Translations under genes and position numbers: made by a program
Notes under the pieces: generated by a model
Told to the model about the DNA's origin: nothing
Databases searched by the model: none
Seen by the model: only the letters and a program-made list of their open reading frames with translations
Shown: in pieces, positions 21,193 to 31,491 of the stretch
Layout: each line of letters begins with the position of its first letter
How positions within the stretch are numbered: the first letter of the stretch is position 1
NCBI GenBank assembly: GCA_031216915.1
Contig: CM062289.1
Location: 442,379,587-442,443,586 of the forward strand
From: Pictodentalium vernedei
Taxonomy: Eukaryota > Mollusca > Scaphopoda > Dentaliida > Dentaliidae
DNA length: 64,000 nucleotides
Direction: 5' to 3'

Positions 21193-21275
21193 ACACAGTT
21201 CGTCCTCTGAGTTCCAATGTGTTCTTTGTGCCAGGAGGCACAAAGAACACATTGGAACTCAGGGGACGAGTTGTG
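21193..21275. mobile_element. Small palindromic insert (GAGTTCCAATGTGTTCT family)
   Basis: TCGTCCTCTGAGTTCCAATG ... CATTGGAACTCAGGGGACGA form two arms of about 36 bp around GGAGGC. Comparison with 18350-18372, where ACACACAGT runs directly into the next unit, shows it is an insertion with GT at each side. Relatives: 22890-22965 (whole), 18250-18290 (half), 25104-25165, 35739-35768 (half) and 36465-36497 (half). Confidence 0.75.
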
Positions 21276-21388
21276 CAGCGGTTAACGACGCGGACTGCAA
21301 ATCCGATGGTTATGGTCGGGATCGATTCCTAGTAGGGCTAACAGCTAAATGGGCAATATAAACATAAATATTATTTATCTGTGATCCG

Positions 21389-21428
21389 CCCGCCCGCCCG
21401 CCCGCCCGCCTGCCCGCCCGCCCGCCTG
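21389..21428. repeat. (CCCG)n microsatellite
   Basis: Eight to ten CCCG/CCTG tetramers, an expansion of the GATCCGCCCGCC text found singly in sister units at 18481, 23080 and 23465. Confidence 0.9.
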
Positions 21429-21760
21429 TTTCTTTGTGTCAAGTTATAATAATGAAGTTTGGAAACTTGCAGTACGTTCGACTAACAACCAGCAAATTCG
21501 CAGTAGCGCAGTGGGTAACGACGTTAACTGCTAGTCTGAAGGTTGCGGGTTCGAATCCCAGTGGAATAAACAACAATCTGAACATAAATTAAAATTTTAT
21601 GTTTGACTCATTACTTTAGGCGTCCTGTTTCTTTTTTTGTTCAGTTGCAAAAATGAAACTCACAAACTTGCAGTGTTGCAGAACTTTCAAATGACAAGTT
21701 TCGAACACACAGTAGTGCAGTGGTTAACGACGCGGATTGCAAATCCGATGGTTGTAACAA

Positions 21761-22600
21761 TGCAAATCCCAACAGATGGAACAATTCTACTTCAAAGATG
21801 ATATGAAGACATCCACTGAATAAGAGGCCTTCAGGTCACGGTACCTGAACTTCTAAATAAAGCCCAAATGTGGGCATCCAGTGCTTTATCAGTACAGTAA
21901 AAAAGATCTACGGAATGTGTTGGATCTACACTACAGGTGATATTCTCTCCACCAACAAAGTAGGAAAGTCGTTTGAAAATAATATTATTATTGTCTTTGT
22001 TCAAGTAGTGTATCAGAACCTAAAGAAGATATACCACCATGAAACAATCGTCAGCGTGCGAGGCTGTTAGCGTAGTGGGAAAATTGTTTGGAATTACGTT
22101 ATTGTTCGTGCCACCAAAATTGCTTTTCTTGTCGGCAGGGGTTCGTGTCCCGTGAGGAACTCCAAAATTTTGTGACAATACATTTTAGTAAAAATAAAAT
22201 GATCAAGTGTATTCTACTGTCAAAGACTCCACAACAAGAGTTTCAAATATCTGCAAAATAAAATAAGAGAAATCAAATCTTTATCGGTTTCGGAGTGTTG
22301 ATGTTGGAAACGCCAAACAAACATATATTGGAGATATTTCCATCCTTTTTTAGCGACCAAGCAGTTCCCGTACCCGCTAGCGCAGTGGATAAATTGTTTG
22401 CAAATGAGAGTATTATTAATCATGCCACTGATTTTCTTGCCGGCGAGGGTTCGCGTCCAGCAAGAACCTTCAGAATCAGAACATTTCTGAAAATGGATTT
22501 TAAGAAAACATAACTTTATTTAGTATGTTCTCCCATCAAATGCATTGGAATAATTAGTTGAAGAAAATCCTGGTTAATGATGATTACAGTACATATTATT
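21761..22600. repeat. Second copy of the 830-bp block
   Basis: Matches 20035-20870 in order and orientation with point changes and small indels. It lacks the C-run. Its left junction is in the middle of a tRNA-like unit (GATGGTTGTAACAATGCAAA), so the duplication breakpoint lies inside a repeat unit. Confidence 0.85.
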
Positions 22601-22889
22601 TTTCTGACTTCACTCCACTTGTTTCTTCGTGTCCATCTATAATAATGAAGCTTGCAAACTTGCAGTACTTTCGACTGATAAACAAGAAATCGCAGTAGCG
22701 TAGTGGGTAACGACGTGGACTGCTAATCTGAAGATTGCGGGTTCGAATCCCAGTAGAACTAACAACAACCTTTATATAAATTTTAAATTTATGTTTGACT
22801 CTTCAGGCGGCCTGTTTCTTTTTTGTCCAGTTGTAAAAATGAAACTCACAAACTTGCAGTACTTTCAAATTGCAAGTTTCAAACACACA

Positions 22890-22965
22890 GTTCGTCCCCT
22901 GAGTTTCAATGTGTTCTATGTGCCAGTAGGCACATAGAACACATTGGAACTCAGGGGGCGAGTTG
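22890..22965. mobile_element. Small palindromic insert, second whole copy
   Basis: CGTCCCCTGAGTTTCAATGT ... ACATTGGAACTCAGGGGGCG around TGCCAGTAGGCA. It sits at the same position in the repeat unit as the copy at 21193-21275, so both descend from one insertion followed by block duplication. Confidence 0.75.
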
Positions 22966-23155
22966 TGCTGTGGTTAACGACGCGGACTGCAAATCCGATG
23001 CTTACGGTCGGGACCAATTCCCCATAGGTCTAACAGCTAAATGTGCAATATAAACACAAATATTATTTATCTGTGATCCACCCGCCCGTTTCTTTGTGTC
23101 AAAGTTATAATAATGAAACTACAAACTTGTAGGACTTTCGATTAAGAAATACCAA

Positions 23156-23228
23156 ATCCGCAATAGCGCAGTGGATAACGACGCGGACTGTAAATCCGAA
23201 GGTTGTGGGATCGATTCCCACTAGGGCA
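23156..23228 (+). repeat. tRNA-Tyr-like unit, copy 2
   Basis: Same A box, GTA loop and B box as 18562-18633 (CGGACTGTAAATCCG, GTGGGATCGATTCCCAC). The acceptor stem is unpaired. Spacing to the neighbouring units is about 190 bp. Confidence 0.72.
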
Positions 23229-23960
23229 AACAGAGGAATTTTATGTTTGACTCTTCGGGTGGTCTGTTTCATTTTTGTTCAGTTGTAAAAATGAAACTCA
23301 CAAACTTGCAGTACTTTCAAATGACAAGTTTCGAACACACAGTAACGTTTGTGCAGTGGTTAACGACTGGGGACTGCAAATTCGATGGTTAGGGTCGGGA
23401 TCGAGTCCCAGTAGGGATAACAGCTAAATGGGCAATATAAACCTAAATATTATTTATCTGTGATCCGCCCGCCTGTTTCTTTGTGTCAAGTTATAATAAT
23501 GAAACTACAAACTTGTAGGACTTTCGATTAGCAAATATCAAATCCGCAATAGCGCAGTGGATAACGATGCGGACTTCAAATCCGAAGGTTGTGGGATCGA
23601 TTCCCACTGGGGCTAATAAACAATCTAAATAGGGAATATAAACAAAAAAAAAAAGCGTAAAACTAATACAAAATGCAATGAACACCGAAAAAACAAACAA
23701 AAAAGGTGACCCTGTACGTGAAACTACCAGACCTCACAAAAAACGATACCGATAATTATTTTTTTTTTTGGTTTCCCGCGCTTTTCTCGATCGACAAGAA
23801 AATAGCTTCGGCGGGATTCGATCCCGGGACCTCTAGATTACCAGCCCGACGCGTATCCACTGAGCTAGCAGGTCCTCCAATTAAATTTTTTTGGAACTTG
23901 TATTTAATATGGAACCCCTAGTGGCGGGAAATTGTGCGAGAAATAGCCGATTTGAATATT

Positions 23961-24826
23961 CTCACCCGCCAATTAGAAATTTTGAAGGTTTGCTGGGCAA
24001 GTACTCGACAAATTTCTCGGATTTCCGGAAATATTTTTCCCGATTTCTTTTTTTGAGATTTTGCAAAACCTGTTGCCAAATTGTCACCGTGTGAGATATG
24101 ATGATGATATCACGCCTTCTTTCTACTTGGACTTTTCCACAATTTTATTGCACCACACAAACACTGATTGACTACAGTTCACGCCATCTGCCAACAAATT
24201 GTCTTTAATGTTTCTTCACCAACTCTGTATTTTCTCGTGAGCTTATCTGTATGATCTGCACTCAACAGAAACTTCCATCAGAGCGCACTACAGCTGAAAA
24301 ATATTAAAGTGGATATTTTAGCTTCATTATAAAAGGCGTTTTCATTGAAATTTTAAACGGAAATTCTACCAATATTTTAAAATCGGCATATTTTAACCCT
24401 GTCGGAGAGATCATTTCGTACTTTGAAAATTCAGTTTCTGGCGTATCAATAAATACGACACTGGATGAAACTGTTGAAACTAACCATTTACCAATGAATC
24501 TTCAAATCCGATAACATAAAAAAACACTTTTCAAATATATAATTTTTTCGAAAATTCATCAAATAATTAATTACTTAATTGGTTGAGGGTTAGATTGTTT
24601 TTGGTGGCGCGAATTTGTTATGCAAAAAGTGTTTTTTTACAAATTAATGGAGAGTACACACGGCCACTCTTCATTAATTTGTAATAAAACAAATTTGCAT
24701 AAACAAAATACTTACATTTGATTGAATATGTACTTATGAAACATGAGCAAGGAAAACTGTGGCTTTTGCTCTGGCACCCTCATTTTATTGAAAGCCGTGG
24801 TAGTGATTTCTACAGCACTCAACCAG
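23961..24826. other. No recognisable gene; one small palindrome
   Basis: AT-rich DNA. A palindrome at about 24639-24685 (TTACAAATTAATGGAGAG and near-complement) may be a small MITE. No exon-like frame is seen. Confidence 0.5.
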
Positions 24827-25075
24827 TTAACCCTTTACCCAACGAATCGGCCGCATCCGCCCGCGTAATATGCAAAGTCAGCAGTTGAAAAAATATTATT
24901 TTTCAAAATATTTCAACAAAACCATATCATGTGACCCCTCGTTGGAACGAGCTCATCGAGCTCGTTCCAACGAGGTGTCACATGATATGGTTTTGTTGAA
25001 TTTTTTTTTTAAATTTGAAAAAAAGATATTTAAAATAATAAATTTTGATATCGTCTGCGTTGGGTAAAGGGTTAA
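24827..25075. mobile_element. TTAA-flanked hairpin MITE, form A
   Basis: TTAA is at 24827-24830 and 25072-25075. Arms CGGCCGCATCCGCCCGCG and GATATCGTCTGCGTTGGG. The centre AACCATATCATGTGACCCCT has CGTTGG matched by CCAACG. This is a complete copy. Confidence 0.92.
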
Positions 25076-25084
25076 CGTATGTAC

Positions 25085-25258
25085 TAGCAGACGACACTTC
25101 GCCGCCTGAATGCAAGAATGTTCTATGTCCCGTATGGGACATAGAACATTCTAGCACTCAGGCGACGACTTGCAAACAATTTCTTGATCAACGCAGAAGT
25201 TTCATTTTGTGCCTCAAAAGCAAAAGCTCAGGACCACCATTGGAGCGAAATAAGTTAA
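25085..25258. mobile_element. Form-B half element carrying a palindromic insert
   Basis: AGCAGACGACACTT at 25088 is the form-B arm. It resumes after 25165 as CGACTTGCAAACAATTTCTTG. Between them lies a palindrome (GAATGTTCTATGTCCC / GGGACATAGAACATTC), a relative of the GTGTTCTATG palindromes at 21.2 and 22.9 kb. The element is truncated before its centre. Confidence 0.65.
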
Positions 25259-25519
25259 CCCTTTACTCAATGCATAAATATCAAAATTTGTTATTTAATT
25301 TTTAAAAAAAAATTCTTTCAAACTCTTCAACAAAACCATATCGCGTGATCCTCGCTCGACGGGTTCGTTCCATTGAGGGTGGGTGGGGTGGGGGGGGGGG
25401 TGGTGGGGGTTCACATTATATGGTTTTGTTTGTTTTTGTTTTTTTAAATATTTTCTTTCAACTGCTCAATTTGTGAATTATGGGGGCTGATGTAGCTGAT
25501 TCAGTAGGTAGAAAGTTAA
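25255..25519. mobile_element. Decayed form-A TTAA hairpin element with G-rich centre
   Basis: TTAA is at 25255-25258 and 25516-25519. Arms are recognisable (CCCTTTACTCAATGCA, AACAAAACCATATCGCGTGA, TATATGGTTTTGTT). The centre has a GGGTGGGTGGGGTGGGGG expansion at about 25377-25407. Tips are degraded, so this is an old copy. Confidence 0.7.
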
Positions 25520-25744
25520 TGGGATGAGCTTTGTAGAGACTGTTCCACTTTTAGGTCACAAATCGAAGTTTTGATATAAAATGAAAATTTGGTGGGAAAA
25601 GATAATCTTAATGACTGTCGGACAAAGTTATTTTAATCCTAAAGTTAAAGGGGAGTGAAATTTTAGTCAAACACTCTGAGAGTGGGTTTCCTCCAACAGT
25701 TAAATTACAGTGTCTGATTAAAGAACAAGAGGCACCTTCAAATC

Positions 25745-26740
25745 TTCTACTACTACTACTAATAATAATAACACTTTGGCCGGCCGCTGATTTGTCGCGG
25801 TTCACGGATGAGAAGGCCTTGGTTACCCCTGTACTCCCAAGTGCCTCCCTATTCACACGCCTTTCTCTCTCCTCCCAACACTCGGAGACGAACTGATTGC
25901 TGATATCCCTTGCCCCATTCTTCCCAATATCTCCGATTAGCATATTAACCCTCTGCTTTGAGTCTCCCACTAACCACATTTCCTTCATTATCCCATCCCA
26001 CTTCCACATTATACTCCAAGTGAATCTTATTCGTTTAGACTGGTATTTTGGGCATTCTAGAAGAAAGTGTTCCAGGGTCTCCACCACGCCCAGATTACAC
26101 ATCTGACACTCCTTTTCACTGTTTTTCCCAATTTTTCCCCTCAGCTCGAGGGACCGCGACCTCAGCTTGAACAACAGTGACCCCCCCCCCCCCCCAAAAA
26201 AAAAGTGCCATCAAGATACTCTTCAAAACCAGGCTTCTCTTTATCACGCAGGCCACCCAACGTAAATTTGGTCAAATTTCAGGTAATGTTCTCCAAAGTC
26301 CAGAGAAGGTCAGAAAGGAATAACCCCAATAAAATATGTATCAATTTGTTTGGAATGAAACATAGATTTTGTGGAAACTAATATAAAGTTTGCCATGGAA
26401 CCGTTACCATGTGGCAAAAAAACACTTCCTGAAAGTCTGTTATGGCATAAGTAAGAGATCAGATAATAGGTGCCATCAAGGTACTCTTCAAAACCAGGCT
26501 TCTCTTTATCACTCAGGCCACCCAAAGACCCCTTTGATTTGACCCCCCCTCTCGCTAATTACCGTTACCATCCTCCATGACCCTTTCTCTGGCGATTTTT
26601 GTACCTGGTTTGTCCCAACGTCTAGGTCCGAGATCTCCAACGAGTAGTTCTCTATTAGCTCCCTCACTTGGACCATCCACCCTGCCTTGATATTTGAGTT
26701 GAAAATTCTCAGGAACATTACTTTACTCCATCGGCTGTCG
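25745..26740 (-). pseudogene. LINE 3' part with C-terminal Cys/His domain
   Basis: Minus-strand frame 26174-25850 reads 'CQMCNLGVVETLEHFLLECP', the C-terminal zinc-knuckle-like domain that follows RT in many LINEs, then an (AAT)n/(TAG)n tail at about 25749-25778. Upstream 26720-26520 gives 'NYSLEISDLDVG'. A C-run (26181-26196) and an insertion of about 200 bp (26259-26461) flanked by a 50-bp duplication of the 'KPGFEEYLDG' segment break the frame. Homologous copies: 36920-37600 (plus) and 10386-11065 (minus). Confidence 0.82.
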
Positions 26741-27277
26741 GGGAGACAAGTTTACCAAATAATTAAGATAACCGAGTTTCCATAAGTCTATCCTGTCCTT
26801 GATCCTCACCCACCTAAGCTCACCCCTACTGGTTGAGTGTTTCTCTCTTGAGGGATAGTAAATTAGGCCTCATTGAGGGACTTTTCACGGCCCCATGGCC
26901 TCAAACGAAATGATGTTAAGAGGGATAGTAAATTAGACCTAATTGAGGGATTTTCTGAAGGGCCTCATGGCGTCATACGGCAAAAAATGGATTTTCCAGA
27001 AAATATCCTCGATAGGTATCCTCAAATAATACAATACTCTTTGTAACCCCTCATTGGAACGAGCTCATCGAGCTCGTTCCAATGAGGGGTCACATATGAT
27101 AGTTCAGTAGATAAATATTGATATTGGATATATTTGATATATAATTTATTCACCAGCATACAAATTTACAAAAGATTAAACACAAAATACATGAAATCAC
27201 AACATTTACAATATATAAATATCGTTGACACCAGATTACAAATCCGTTAATACTTCATTCGTATACTGGTAGGGTAA
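26741..27277. other. Non-coding; short tandem duplication and orphan hairpin core
   Basis: At about 26853-27000 a unit of about 78 bp (AGGGATAGTAAATTAG...GGCCTCATGGCGTC-type text) occurs twice in tandem with divergence. At 27044-27097 there is a bare hairpin core (CCCCTCATTGGAACGAGCTC and complement) of the TTAA MITE family without arms or tips. Confidence 0.7.
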
Positions 27278-27585
27278 TCCCACCTGCGGCAACCGCGTTG
27301 TGTCCTTGGGCAAGATACTTCACCCCCATTGCCCATGTGGGGGCACGATGACGCCGTGTACTAAGGCGTACTGCACGTCGATGGTACGCATGTCTTCAAC
27401 CAATCTAACCCTGCCTGTGCTGCAGTGCGGAGTTACGATGTTGCGGAGCTGGCAGCTGCTCGTCGTTGCTCGGTGGTTCTCTCCGGGTACTCCGGCTTCC
27501 TCCACCTGTAAAACTGTCACGGTCATGATTAGCCACTGTGCATAAATATGTGACCTTAAACATCAATAAATAAATAAATAAATAA
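27278..27585 (+). mobile_element. SINE body, 5' truncated
   Basis: Begins TCCCACCTGCGGCAACCGCG, just after the tRNA B box of full copies, then TGTGTCCTTGGGCAAGATAC and the usual body, ending in (AATA)n. An exact 15-bp target-site duplication ATACTGGTAGGGTAA lies at 27263-27277 and 27586-27600, showing the truncated copy inserted as such, as expected for LINE-mediated retroposition. Confidence 0.93.
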
Positions 27586-27650
27586 ATACTGGTAGGGTAA
27601 GGCATAGCCAGATTGGCTGTGTTCCTGCCTTTCCCGTGTAGGAGAGAGAA

Positions 27651-28012
27651 TATTTATTTACTTATTTATTTATTTATTGGTGTTTAAAGTCACATATTTC
27701 TTGCACAATGGCTAACCATGACCGTGACAGTTTTACGGGTGGAGGAAGCCGGAGAGAACCACCGAACAACGGCGAGCAACTGTCAGCTCCCCAACATACC
27801 AACTCCACACAAGCGGGGTTACCATTGGTTGAAGACAGGTGCACCATCGACGTGCAGTACGCCTTAGTACACAACGTCACCGTGCCCCCACGTGGGCAAT
27901 GGGGGTGAAGTGTCTTGCTCAAGGACACAACGCGGTTGTCGCAGGTGGGATTCGAACCGAGGACCTCCCGGCTTGCAGCCTGCACCTCTACCAACTGAAC
28001 CACCGCGCCCCC
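27651..28012 (-). mobile_element. tRNA-headed SINE, full length
   Basis: On the minus strand it starts GGGGGCGCGGTGGTTCAG (A box) and has CTCGGTTCGAATCCCACC (B box), then the shared body and a (TTTA)n-complement tail. An exact 12-bp target-site duplication TAGGAGAGAGAA lies at 27639-27650 and 28013-28024. Confidence 0.93.
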
Positions 28013-28405
28013 TAGGAGAGAGAAAGAGCATTGAGATATAGAAGAGGAAAATAGAGGGAAATGGAAAGAGGAAGAGGGTAGAAAAAATGAAGAGGGTCTA
28101 ATGCAACACAGTAAATTCCCATTGTCTTCTTTTAAGAATAGCTCGAATAAATCATGTGTTGGTGCTGCGGGTGTACTGATATGAATATGTATATGATTTT
28201 GTTGAATATGTTCGAAAAAAATCGGAAGATAATTAACTGAATAACAAATATTATTACTTTCCAAAGTGTGATTGACTGGGATTTCCGGGTTTGATTATAA
28301 ACGATAACTTCACAAGTGAATTATACAGTCAACAATTGTGTCATGTATCCGTGCGAGCAAACGAAGACGCTTTCCGTGGGTGTAATGGGGACTTCGTTGT
28401 TTTTT

Positions 28406-28608
28406 TTAACCCTTTACAAACATGAAAAGCAGACGACACAAAACATTGGTTATGACCCCTCATTGGAACGAGCTCGACGAGCTCGTTCCAATGAGGGGTC
28501 ATAACCTATGTTTTAGAGACAAAAAATAAAAAAATAATGAAAATTAATTGGGAGAGTTTTGAGAATAGCGCTGGCCGTTTTTTGTCACTGCGTTAGGAAA
28601 AGGGTTAA
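28406..28608. mobile_element. TTAA-flanked hairpin MITE, form B (shortened left arm)
   Basis: TTAA is at 28406-28409 and 28605-28608. The left arm goes straight from GCAGACGACAC to AAAACATTGGTTATG, missing about 50 bp present in other copies. The core is CATTGGAACGAG matched by CTCGTTCCAATG. Confidence 0.9.
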
Positions 28609-28648
28609 CTAATATAATTATCGTTAATAATGAAAAGTAATAAACAGA

Positions 28649-28795
28649 GTAATCGCTTGACTGGACTGGTTACATAAAATAATTCATTCGAGGAGAGGGA
28701 CAAAATTGTAAAACACTCGTGCGCATTCGCGCACTCGTGTTTATACAACGCCCCTCACCTCTCATGAATTATTTCAAGTCCAGTCAAACGATTAC
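28649..28795. mobile_element. Foldback MITE with GTAATCGCTTGACTGGAC ends
   Basis: GTAATCGCTTGACTGGACTG at the left and CAGTCAAACGATTAC at the right form inverted repeats of about 37 bp with indels. The centre is CACTCGTGCGCATTCGCGCA. It lies immediately upstream of lectin exon C, within about 90 bp of its acceptor. Confidence 0.75.
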
Positions 28796-28884
28796 TTTCT
28801 ATTTGATATCGAGTTGCGTAGGGTAAAATGTGTGTTTTTTCAGTCTTCATAATACGGTAATACTAATATTATTTCCTTTTCTAG

Positions 28885-29111
28885 GTTTATTCTACGAGCA
28901 CAGAGATCAGAAGTCACTAGTTCCCTCCGTATCGTCTGCACAGGTTGACATGAAAGTCTACTGCGTTTTACTGTGTGTGCAACAACAGTCTTGCCGCTCA
29001 ATCAACTTGAGGAAAAATCCGGATGATACATACACCTGTCAGTTTGTGAGTGGAACAACAGCCTCTGCAGCTACAGCTGGGTGGAGTTATTTTTCTCTTT
29101 GCAAACCATGA
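28885..29111 (+). CDS. Terminal exon C, PAN/Apple-like, of the lectin gene
   Basis: The acceptor TTTCCTTTTCTAG (AG at 28883-28884) is followed by an open frame to the TGA at 29109-29111. The frame begins in phase 1, matching the donor of exon B. The product reads 'GLFYEHRDQKSLVPSVSSAQ', then 'CVLLCVQQQSCRSINLRKN', 'YTCQFVSGT' and 'GWSYFSLCKP'. The C-x3-C-x6-C spacing with an N-terminal shift and a later T-C-x-F fits a PAN/Apple module. A fucolectin plus PAN arrangement is plausible for a secreted invertebrate lectin. Linkage to exons A and B is inferred from strand, phase and architecture; the 13.5-kb intron could hide other exons or separate two genes. Confidence 0.72.
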
Positions 29112-29129
29112 GAGGACAATGTTTGTTTA

Positions 29130-29340
29130 TTGTTTGTTTATTGGGGGTTAATGACACTTTCCACAGTCGATGTCATATCGTGTCGTTTAATTTTTGAGGC
29201 AGGAAGCCGGAGTGAACGTCCAATAAATGTTGAACTCTCCAACTTACTAAACCGATACTAAAAGGGAGCGCGGTGGCGCAGTGGTTAGGGTATTGAACTT
29301 CAAATCGAAAGGTCCAGAGTTCGATCCCCACTAGGCTAAA
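29130..29340. mobile_element. Partial SINE remnants
   Basis: At about 29135-29245 lies minus-orientation body text (GTTTATTGGGGGTTAATGAC, GGAAGCCGGAGTGAACG). At about 29268-29335 is a plus-orientation tRNA head (GAGCGCGGTGGCGCAGTGG, CCAGAGTTCGATCCCCAC) without a body. Two independent decayed copies or one rearranged copy, in the putative 3' flank of the lectin gene. Confidence 0.65.
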
Positions 29341-29392
29341 AAGGAGAGTGGTGTCACAATGGTGACAGTATTAGTCGGTATTAGCGCCCTGT

Positions 29393-29645
29393 TTAACCCA
29401 TTACCTAACATGAAAAGTAGACGACACTTGCAAAAAAAATTCTTCAATAACTAATTTTTTTCATTTTTTGTCTCAAAAACATAGGTTATGACCCCTCATT
29501 GGAACGAGCTCGACGAGCTCGCTCCAATGAGGGGTCATAACCTATGTTTTTGCGACAAAAAATGAAAAAAAATAATGAAAATTAATTGGCGATTTTTGAG
29601 AATAGCGCCGGCCGGTTTTGGCCATTACGTTGGGTAAAGGGTTAA
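29393..29645. mobile_element. TTAA-flanked hairpin MITE, form B
   Basis: TTAA is at 29393-29396 and 29642-29645. It is a complete copy with GAAAAGTAGACGACACTTGC and GGCCGGTTTTGGCCATTACG arms. The core CATTGGAACGAG is matched by GCTCCAATG, one arm having a single substitution. Confidence 0.92.
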
Positions 29646-30519
29646 AATTTCCAACATTTTCAATATAGGACTTCGAATTTCCAACTATTGTAAATTTGAC
29701 GAATGGTGGGGGAGGGGGCACCATCTCCCTCCCGTGGCAACGCACCTGCACATGAGGTGTTTACTGTGCTGTCTATGCATGCACTGCAATCTTTTGAAGC
29801 AGAAACATTTATGCACACCAATTTGAAAGGATTCATACTTAAAATGTTTCTTATTTTCTTTCACAACGTATGTCATGGTGCCTCACACGAGCGAGCTCAT
29901 ACCCGTTAGTGGTGATAAACTATGTTTGGATGCAATCGTTGAAAGAGTAATTTGAATGACTAATTTTTGTGAATAGAATTGACCACATCATTTTTCTAAT
30001 TTTATTTGATATAAATAAGGCTCCATGACACCGTGTTAGAACATTTGATGGAAACCATCCCCGTCTCCTCGTGTCAAACGTGGAGTCTTAGGCACTGCCT
30101 TAATTATCAGCCTGGAACTTAACAGTTTACAATGAAATCAAAGCGCAGTGGGCATTTAGCCCATGTACTGGAATAGTTCCTATTTAATTTGTGGGTAAAC
30201 CAAATATTCCTGTCCGGCAATGGATGCAGTTTTGAAGGCGTAAAAAGTATATTAAGGGCGACAACTCAATAGAGTGAAATACATTTTGTACGAAGACAAG
30301 CAATCATCCCTCTTGTGTGTTGTCGTGTCGCCGTATCTGTACATTTCCATCTGTAACTATATAACAAATAAAAGACCCATGCTAAAACTAAATTTGATTT
30401 GGAATGTCAAATTGATATTTTTAACTTGATGTTAACTTTTCTTACAGTATACCTCAATACAAACTGTTGCACAACTACTTATTCACTATGAAAGTCTGAG
30501 CGTGAGCGGTGGACGGGGT

Positions 30520-30550
<31 letters not shown>

Positions 30551-31259
30551 GGGTTATGGGTCATGCCCTGCTAACATTATCGCTTCCCCCTAAAACATTG
30601 GCCCAATGCAAGTTTCACAAAAGAGGTCTCCAATATAAAGCTACGCACGCCACAAATTCCACAGATTCGCTCCAAGAGCACTCCCTTTTGCACAATTCTC
30701 TTGGGGAGGGGGGGGGGGGGGGGGCTCCGTCCACTACCAATCCGCACTTCCTTCCAGGGAAGTGTTGATGCGTGACGACCGAATGGACCTAGTTAACACC
30801 AGGGGAGCACCCCTTCCCACAACGGCCTTTCAAATATCATGTGCACCCCTGACACAGAATCATGCCAACGCGCCTTGCAGGCTCACCACATTTGATATTC
30901 CTGTAAATTTTCAAAATTGCCAGTTAACTCTTGAACTCTTACGTTTTTGGGGCAGAAAATTTAGTTATTCAAAAACTATTTTGGCAAGTTTCTTCTTCTA
31001 GACGTGTTGGGTAAAAGGTTAAATGTTTTAACTGATATCTCGATATCTTCAAATCCAGTTTTTCAAACAAAAATGTCCACTGGCCTGTTAGTAATAACAC
31101 TTATTGCTGTCCGTCACCCAGTCCTCTCATTCAAACGTTGCTTCTATGGCCGAAAAGCACACCATACACTACCACATATCAGTTTTGGTTAATATATATT
31201 TAGATGAACAATAATTTTATGGCATCTCAGTTGGTAGAAATGTAAATGCAATTTTCTGT
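29646..31259. other. Non-coding stretch with G-runs
   Basis: TTGGAAATTC-related motifs occur at 29648-29692 (AATTTCCAAC repeated). A (TG)n then G-run lies at about 30517-30553 and another G-run at about 30707-30723. A possible form-B MITE relic is at about 29860-29990 and its right end near 31000-31022 (TTGGGTAAAAGGTTAA). I see no convincing exon. Confidence 0.5.
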
Positions 31260-31491
31260 TTAATTAACTCGGAAAGCAGACGACGCTTGCAAACAAAATT
31301 ATGGAATAATTTTGTTTTCATTTTTTTTGTCAAAAACATAGCCTATGACCCCTCATTGGAACGAGCTCAACGAGCTCGTTCCAATGATGTGTCATAAGTC
31401 ATGTTTTTGACGCAAAAAATGAAAATTGAATGGCATTTTTTGGTAAATAACGCTGGCCCCATTTGACGGTTACGTTGGGTAAAATGATTAA
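31260..31491. mobile_element. Form-B TTAA hairpin MITE (slightly decayed)
   Basis: The left end TTAACTCGGAAAGCAGACGA is at about 31264 and the right end GGTAAAATGATTAA ends at 31491. The core CATTGGAACGAG is matched by CTCGTTCCAATG, then a GATGTGTCATAAG variant. Tip mutations suggest an older copy. Confidence 0.85.

Larger units (their letters stand above)
17500..23960. repeat. Array of tRNA-like repeat units (locally amplified)
   Basis: Some 15-20 units carry an A-box (TAGCGCAGTGG type) and a B-box (GGTTGTGGGATCGATTCCC or GGGTTCGCGTCC type). Units with clear A and B boxes lie near 17868, 18050, 18366, 18562, 20994, 21271, 21498, 21715, 22689, 22970, 23156, 23350 and 23541. Longer-spaced A/B pairs lie near 17535, 20350, 20665, 22065 and 22375. 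Spacers repeat too (AAAATGAAACTCACAAACTT; TATAATAATGAAACTACAAA). Spacing is about 190-310 bp. Larger blocks are duplicated: 20035-20870 matches 21761-22600, and 18541-18990 matches 23505-23960. Anticodon-loop text varies (GTA, GCA, GCT). Acceptor stems do not pair, so these are SINE-like rather than working tRNA genes. Confidence 0.8.

Noticed and set aside
30502-30768. Gly-rich frame
   Set aside because: Produced by (TG)n and G-runs; no exon structure.
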